Positions 59,994-64,000 of a DNA stretch of 64,000 bases are shown one piece after another. Position 1 is the first letter of the stretch. The number at the start of each line of letters is the position of its first letter. The DNA comes from Kribbella sp. ALI-6-A (GTDB taxonomy: Bacteria; Actinomycetota; Actinomycetes; Propionibacteriales; Kribbellaceae), in assembly GCF_001984195.1 (NCBI RefSeq), contig NZ_MTQN01000010.1, positions 620,001 to 684,000 on the forward strand, in the 5' to 3' direction. The notes under the pieces are model-generated. The model searched no databases. It saw only the letters and a list, made by a program, of their open reading frames with translations, and was not told where the DNA came from. The position numbers and the translations under genes are program-made.

Positions 59994-61525
59994 CCAGGGT
60001 GCACTCCGAGCCCGGAGGGTACATCGTTCGAGTCGAGCCAGGCCGGGCACCCGCGGCGCTGGTGGATCCTGCTGATTCTGTGCCTGAGCGTGATGGTGCT
60101 GGTGGTCGACAACACCGTGCTCAACCTGGCCATCCCGTCGTTGATGCGCGACCTGTCCGCCACCCCGGCCGACGTGCAGTGGATCATCGACGCCTACATC
60201 CTGGCGTTCGCCGGTCTGCTGCTGACCGCCGGAAGTCTGTCCGACCGGTTCGGCCGGCGACGGATGCTCCTGATCGGGCTGGTGCTGTTCGGCCTGGCGT
60301 CGCTGCTGGCCACGCTGGCGACCACGCCCTGGCAGTTGATCGCCTGCCGCGGGCTGATGGGCGTCGGCGGCTCGCTGCTGATGCCGAGCACGTTGTCGTT
60401 GCTGTTCACCGTGTTCCCGCCCGAGGAGCAGCGCAAGGCGATGGCCGCATGGTCGACCGTCGCGATGGTCGGCGTGGTCGCCGGTCCGACGATCGGCGGC
60501 GTCCTGCTCGAGCACTTCTGGTGGGGCTCGATCTTCCTGATCAACGTGCCGATCGCCGTGGCCGCGATCATCGGGTCGATCGCGCTGATCCCGGAGTCCC
60601 GGGGACCGGCTCGGGCCGTCGACCCGGCCGGCGCGCTGTTCTCGATCGTCGGGATGGGCGCGGTGATCTGGGCGATCATCTCGATCCCGGCCGACGGTCT
60701 CGGTTCGGGACGCGTGCTCGGCGGACTGGCCGTCGGTGTCGCCGGTCTGGTCGCCTTCGCGTGGTGGGAGCGGCGTACGCCGCACCCGATGGCCCGCTGG
60801 CCCTGTTCAAGGATCGCAACTTCAGCGGGACGAGCCTGTCGATCGTGCTGCTGTCGTTCACCGCGGGTGGACTCCTGCTCGCGCTCACGCAGTACCTGCA
60901 GTTCGTGCTGGCCTACAGCCCGCTCAAGGCCGGCCTCGCCCTCATCCCGTACGCCGCGTCCGCGATGCTCTTCAACGGGATCGGCGCGACGCTGGGCAAG
61001 AAGCTCGCCGACCGCACGCTGATCGCGACCGGGCTGGTGGTGATCGCGGGCGGGTTCGGCATCCTGACCCAGGTCACGACGGACTCCGGGTACGGGTTGC
61101 TGATCGCCGGGCTGATGGTGATGGGCATCGGTGGCGGTCTGGCCGGTCCGGCGGCGTACACGCTGTTGATGCAGTCGGTCCCGGCCGAGCACCGCGGGGT
61201 CGGCTCGGCGATGAACGACACCGTGCAGCAGACCGGCGCCGCGCTGTCGGTCGCCGTACTGGGCAGTGTGCTGGCGGCGGCGTACTCGGCCGCGCTGCCC
61301 GACTCGGTGCCCGAAGCCGGCCGCGAGTCGATCGCCGAGACGCTCGCCCTCGGACCTCAGTTCGCGGCGGTCGCGCGGGAGTCGTTCACCGACGCGATGT
61401 CGATCGCGATGACCACCGGCCTGATCGGCGCGGCAGGCGGTGCGCTGGTGGCGGTCTTCGTCCTCCCACGCCGCTCCGCCGGTGCCGAGCCGGAGGTGAG
61501 TCTGGAGACCGAGCGAGCCGGTTGA
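59994..61525 (+). pseudogene. EmrB/QacA-type 14-TM MFS transporter, start lost and frameshifted
   Basis: The frame from a stop at 59991 encodes HPRRWWILLILCLSVMVLVV, DNTVLNLAIPSLMRDLSATP and GSLSDRFGRRRMLL, a clear drug-exporter N-half, but offers no ATG/GTG before helix 1 (first GTG at 60090, within it). Near 60790 the text ATGGCCCGCTGG lacks one C needed for HPMAPLALFKDRNF; after the shift the C-half continues intact to 61525 (SVPAEHRGVGSAMNDTVQQT). So the gene has lost its 5' end and carries a single-base frameshift. Its start and promoter probably survive at 48952-48987 beside tetR. Confidence 0.8.
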
Positions 61526-61549
61526 CCCTCGACCGGCGAGAATGGCGCG

Positions 61550-62464
61550 GTGGACGACACGTTGCCCTTCGGGCTGGAAGGCCGATTCTGGCGGGGCAAC
61601 TTGCACACCCACTCGGACCAGTCCGACGGAGCGTTGTCCCCGGCGAAGACCGTGCAGTGCTACCGGGACGCGGGCTACGACTTCCTGGTCGTCACCGACC
61701 ACTTCAGGGCCGAGTACGGCTTCCCGGTCACCGACACCAGGTCACTGCGGTCGGACGGGTTCACCACCCTGGTGGGCGCCGAACTCCACGCGCCGCGGAC
61801 GGAAGCAGGACCGTCGTGGCACATCGTCGCGGTGGGACTGCCGCTGGACTTCGGCCCGGTCCCTGACGAGACCGGGCCGGAGTTGGCGCGGCGGGCACGC
61901 CGGGCGGGCGCGTTCATCGGGCTGGCCCACCCGTCGGCCTCGCTGCTCACGGCCGCCGACGCCGAGAGTATGGACGCGGCCCACTCCGTCGAGGTCTACA
62001 ACGCGCTCGCCGATCGGGAGAACCGTGGCGACAGCTGGCACCTGACCGACGTACTGCTGAATCGCGGTCACCGGCTGACCGCCTTCGCCGCCGATGACGC
62101 ACATCTGCAACCCCAGGACCCCCCGCCCTGCGCGGCCTGGGTCCAGGTCCGCTCGGAGGCGCTCGAGCCGGACGCTCTGCTCGCCGCGCTCAAGGCCGGC
62201 CACTTCTACTCCAGCACCGGCCCCGAGCTGTACGACGTCAGCGTCGACGACGCGGTGGTCACCGTCCGATGCTCGCCCGCCGTCAAGGTGCTGCTCACCG
62301 GCGGAGTCCCCGGCGCCCAAGTCGCCCAGGGCGGCGACCTGACCGAGTGTTCGCTGCCCCTGGACATGTTCCGCGGCCGGTACTGCCGGGTCACGGTCGA
62401 GGACGCCACCGGCGGGCGCGCCTGGACCAACCCGATCCACCTGCCCCGGGAACCCGCCGCCTAG
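61550..62464 (+). CDS. PHP-domain metal-dependent hydrolase (CehA/McbA-like)
   Basis: 304 residues. WRGNLHTHSDQSDGALSP (first His pair) and FLVVTDHFRAEYG, GLAHPSAS and the late FAADDAHLQP supply the clustered His/Asp metal ligands of the PHP fold. A C-terminal beta domain (about 225-300) is typical of CehA/McbA relatives. Phosphoesterase or carbamate hydrolase activity is possible; substrate unknown. GTG 61550 follows GAGAAT by 6 bases, suggesting a leaderless transcript. Confidence 0.86.
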   Translation: MDDTLPFGLEGRFWRGNLHTHSDQSDGALSPAKTVQCYRDAGYDFLVVTDHFRAEYGFPVTDTRSLRSDGFTTLVGAELHAPRTEAGPSWHIVAVGLPLDFGPVPDETGPELARRARRAGAFIGLAHPSASLLTAADAESMDAAHSVEVYNALADRENRGDSWHLTDVLLNRGHRLTAFAADDAHLQPQDPPPCAAWVQVRSEALEPDALLAALKAGHFYSSTGPELYDVSVDDAVVTVRCSPAVKVLLTGGVPGAQVAQGGDLTECSLPLDMFRGRYCRVTVEDATGGRAWTNPIHLPREPAA

Positions 62465-62507
62465 TCTCGACGTCAACTTCCTGCTGATCCGACGAAAGGA
62501 CCCCCGC

Positions 62508-63074
62508 ATGCTCTGGCCCGCTCTGCGCGCTCTGTCCCACGGCGACCTGTCCGCCGAGCAGCTGGCCACGCTGCGTGAGTCGTTCGGTTTGGTGGACGGT
62601 CCGCGGACGGAGGGCCCCGGAGCGGCGCAGAGCCTGGCGCACCGCACCCTGACCGACGACGCCGGTGCACCGCTCGTCCTCGACCTGGCCCGCACCGGCG
62701 AGTCCGGCTGGGTGCTCACCCTGTTCGGCACCGGTCAGCAGGTTTCCCCAGCCACCATCGAGGCTCACCGGGCCGCGTTCCGGGACGCCATCGCGCGCGC
62801 CGGGCTTTCGCTGGTCGAGATCACCCCGGCCGCGACCGCCGACGAGGTCCTGGTCGCGTCGGCAGAGCCGGCCGGTACGCCGGAGTCCGCGATCGGCGCC
62901 CACTGGAGTCTGCCCGACGACCTCGACCTGGTCTGGTCGCACCTCGGCCTGCGCGCGGATGCGCCGCGGGAGGTGAAGAAGGTCAAGCTGCGCGAGCTGA
63001 TGCTGACTCCTGCCTGGCGCTCGGCGCCGTCGCCGCTGCAAGGCCAGGCCGAGGAGTACCTCGATGCCGACTGA
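62508..63074 (+). CDS. Hypothetical protein (188 aa)
   Basis: Soluble, acidic protein with no family I recognise. Alternating strands and helices (ATIEAHRAAFRDAIARAGLS; then LDLVWSHLGLRADAPREVKK). The ATG at 62508 has GAAAGGA about 8 bp upstream. It is followed 39 bp later by a large gene with an ADP-ribosyltransferase-like segment, so it might be a partner such as a chaperone or immunity protein; this is inference from position only. Confidence 0.72.
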   Translation: MLWPALRALSHGDLSAEQLATLRESFGLVDGPRTEGPGAAQSLAHRTLTDDAGAPLVLDLARTGESGWVLTLFGTGQQVSPATIEAHRAAFRDAIARAGLSLVEITPAATADEVLVASAEPAGTPESAIGAHWSLPDDLDLVWSHLGLRADAPREVKKVKLRELMLTPAWRSAPSPLQGQAEEYLDAD

Positions 63075-63113
63075 GTCACGCCGGGCATCGACCGCTGCCA
63101 CCTGGGGGAATCG

Positions 63114-64000
63114 TTGAGCGAACCGTCGAGCGACCGCAACACCACGCCATTGCCACCGCCGGGGTCGGCCGAGCGGGCCGAACGGCAGCAGCTCGGCGAA
63201 GCGCTGCTCACCGACGACGGCCGGGTCACCGAGACTCCGCAGGCCAAGACGCTCGCGATCGGGGCGCTGGCCGCGCGGATGCGGGCCTCCACCCCCGAGC
63301 TGGTGCTGGCCTCGATGGGACTTGCCGTCGGCAACGACATGGCCGGCCGGCTGGGCGACCGCGACTACGTGCTGCTCCCACACAACGAGCGGTATCCGTC
63401 CATGGGTGCCGACGTCCTGCACGCCGACGAGCTCCGCTCCGCGCAGTACCAGGAGGCGGCGCACCGGGCTGTCCGGATGGACACCGACCAGGCCGAGACG
63501 CTGGTCCGGATGATCGCGGTCAGCGAGCTGATGGGCGCCTGGTCGTACGGCTCCAACAACAACGTGCGGGTGCTGGCCCTGCAGGAGACCGCGCGGGACG
63601 AGTTCGGCCTGCGCGGCGTCCTGGACTGGCAGCTGGATCCCCGCACCCGGTCCGCGGTCGACCTCGAGCTCGACTACAACCGGGACGCACTGGGTGACTT
63701 CCTGCGCACGCAGTACGCGATGACGCAGGAGGTTCTCGCCGCCCGCGGCGTCGCCGAGGTGATCTCGTACCGGGCGCTGAGCTGGCCGGAGGGTTCGGAC
63801 CGGCCGTCGTGGGCCGTCGAGGACACGGTCGGCAGCACGATCGAGGTTCCGCAGCGGCCGTTGGCGAGCTGGTCGGCCGATCGCCGGGTCGTGGCCGACT
63901 GGCTGGAGGAGCGCCGGGGGCACGGCGTGATCCTCGCGGCGCGGCACTCCGCGCAGGACGTCTTCTCGCTGCCGACGACCGGGATGGGGTTCCTGGGGCA
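63114..64000 (+). CDS. ADP-ribosyltransferase-like protein, 5' part (cut by window end)
   Basis: The frame from TTG 63114 (GGGGGA a few bp upstream) stays open to the window end, 295 codons. The first about 200 residues are acidic and of unknown fold (ALAARMRASTPELVLASMGL; MIAVSELMGAWSYGSNNNVR). Near 220 it reads VISYRALSWPEGS and then PLASWSADRRVVADWLEERR followed by HSAQDVFSLPTTGMGF, the R / S-x-S-like layout of R-S-E ADP-ribosyltransferases. The catalytic ExE would lie just past the window. It could be a toxin or a regulatory modifier. Confidence 0.7.
   Translation, partial: MSEPSSDRNTTPLPPPGSAERAERQQLGEALLTDDGRVTETPQAKTLAIGALAARMRASTPELVLASMGLAVGNDMAGRLGDRDYVLLPHNERYPSMGADVLHADELRSAQYQEAAHRAVRMDTDQAETLVRMIAVSELMGAWSYGSNNNVRVLALQETARDEFGLRGVLDWQLDPRTRSAVDLELDYNRDALGDFLRTQYAMTQEVLAARGVAEVISYRALSWPEGSDRPSWAVEDTVGSTIEVPQRPLASWSADRRVVADWLEERRGHGVILAARHSAQDVFSLPTTGMGFLG

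Noticed and set aside
1..64000. tRNA, rRNA, CRISPR arrays, insertion-sequence ends, att sites and replication origin
   Set aside because: None recognised by eye; in particular I found no transposase or integrase at the edges of the 49-60 kb insert, although short att-like repeats could escape manual reading.

Overview
The window reads as a high-GC actinobacterial chromosome. My best guess is Kribbella or another member of the Nocardioidales/Propionibacteriales. The reasons are GTG/TTG starts, several apparently leaderless genes, mycothiol- and F420-type enzymes, PaaX/CGNR/DUF3117/DUF1844 proteins, and a glg / O-methyltransferase / sigE-rseA-htrA-tatB gene order known from actinobacteria such as Mycobacterium. 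Most of the window is dense, GC-rich and intact. The stretch from about 49 to 60 kb is visibly more AT-rich and is flanked by broken genes.

Layout. 0-3.8 kb: a KpsF/GutQ-type SIS isomerase (cut by the window edge) divergent from a sugar ABC importer, with paired palindromic operators. 3.8-14.1 kb: housekeeping and accessory genes (mycothiol-dependent enzyme, CGNR regulator, VOC protein, dapE, LOG-family protein, DivIVA-like protein, tag, enoyl-CoA hydratase plus paaX, DUF3117, leucyl aminopeptidase, aldo/keto reductase). 14.2-17.3 kb: glycogen/maltose-1-phosphate genes glgA(glgM) and glgC. 17.2-24.0 kb: a translationally coupled kynurenine operon taking N-formylkynurenine to the oxalocrotonate level; only tryptophan dioxygenase is missing. 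24.0-29.3 kb: O-methyltransferase, DeoR regulator with SIS protein, GNAT/MFS/CGNR block and a biotinyl-domain protein. 29.4-33.9 kb: envelope-stress locus sigE, rseA, rseB-like, htrA, tatB. 34.0-39.3 kb: hisE-hisG, PH-domain protein, aldose epimerase, uridine-kinase-like protein, SseB, F420-dependent oxidoreductase. 39.3-45.2 kb: a LacI-controlled glycoside module (GH5-like hydrolase, regulator, ABC importer) and a terminator. 45.2-48.2 kb: DUF1844, infC (non-ATG start, attenuator in its leader), rpmI, rplT, trmH.

The most interesting part is 49.3-59.9 kb. A minus-strand lasso-peptide-type RiPP cluster holds an ABC exporter, a 56-residue precursor, a PqqD/RRE protein, a transglutaminase-fold leader peptidase and an asparagine-synthetase-like macrolactam cyclase. 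Three tailoring candidates overlap or follow directly: a cupin/JmjC-type dioxygenase, an uncharacterised 372-residue protein and a GT4 glycosyltransferase. The precursor predicts a Ser1-Asp8 ring and a C-terminal Cys, which would give a hydroxylated and/or glycosylated lasso peptide unlike the common families.

The cluster lies between a tetR gene and the decayed EmrB/QacA-type MFS gene that tetR probably once controlled. The promoter and first codons of the divergent gene remain beside tetR at 48.96 kb. The transporter body resumes 11 kb away, without a start codon and with a frameshift. A broken phosphotransferase gene and a broken Mur-ligase gene edge the insert. 61.5-64 kb returns to ordinary sequence: a PHP-domain hydrolase, a hypothetical protein and the start of an ADP-ribosyltransferase-like protein running off the end.
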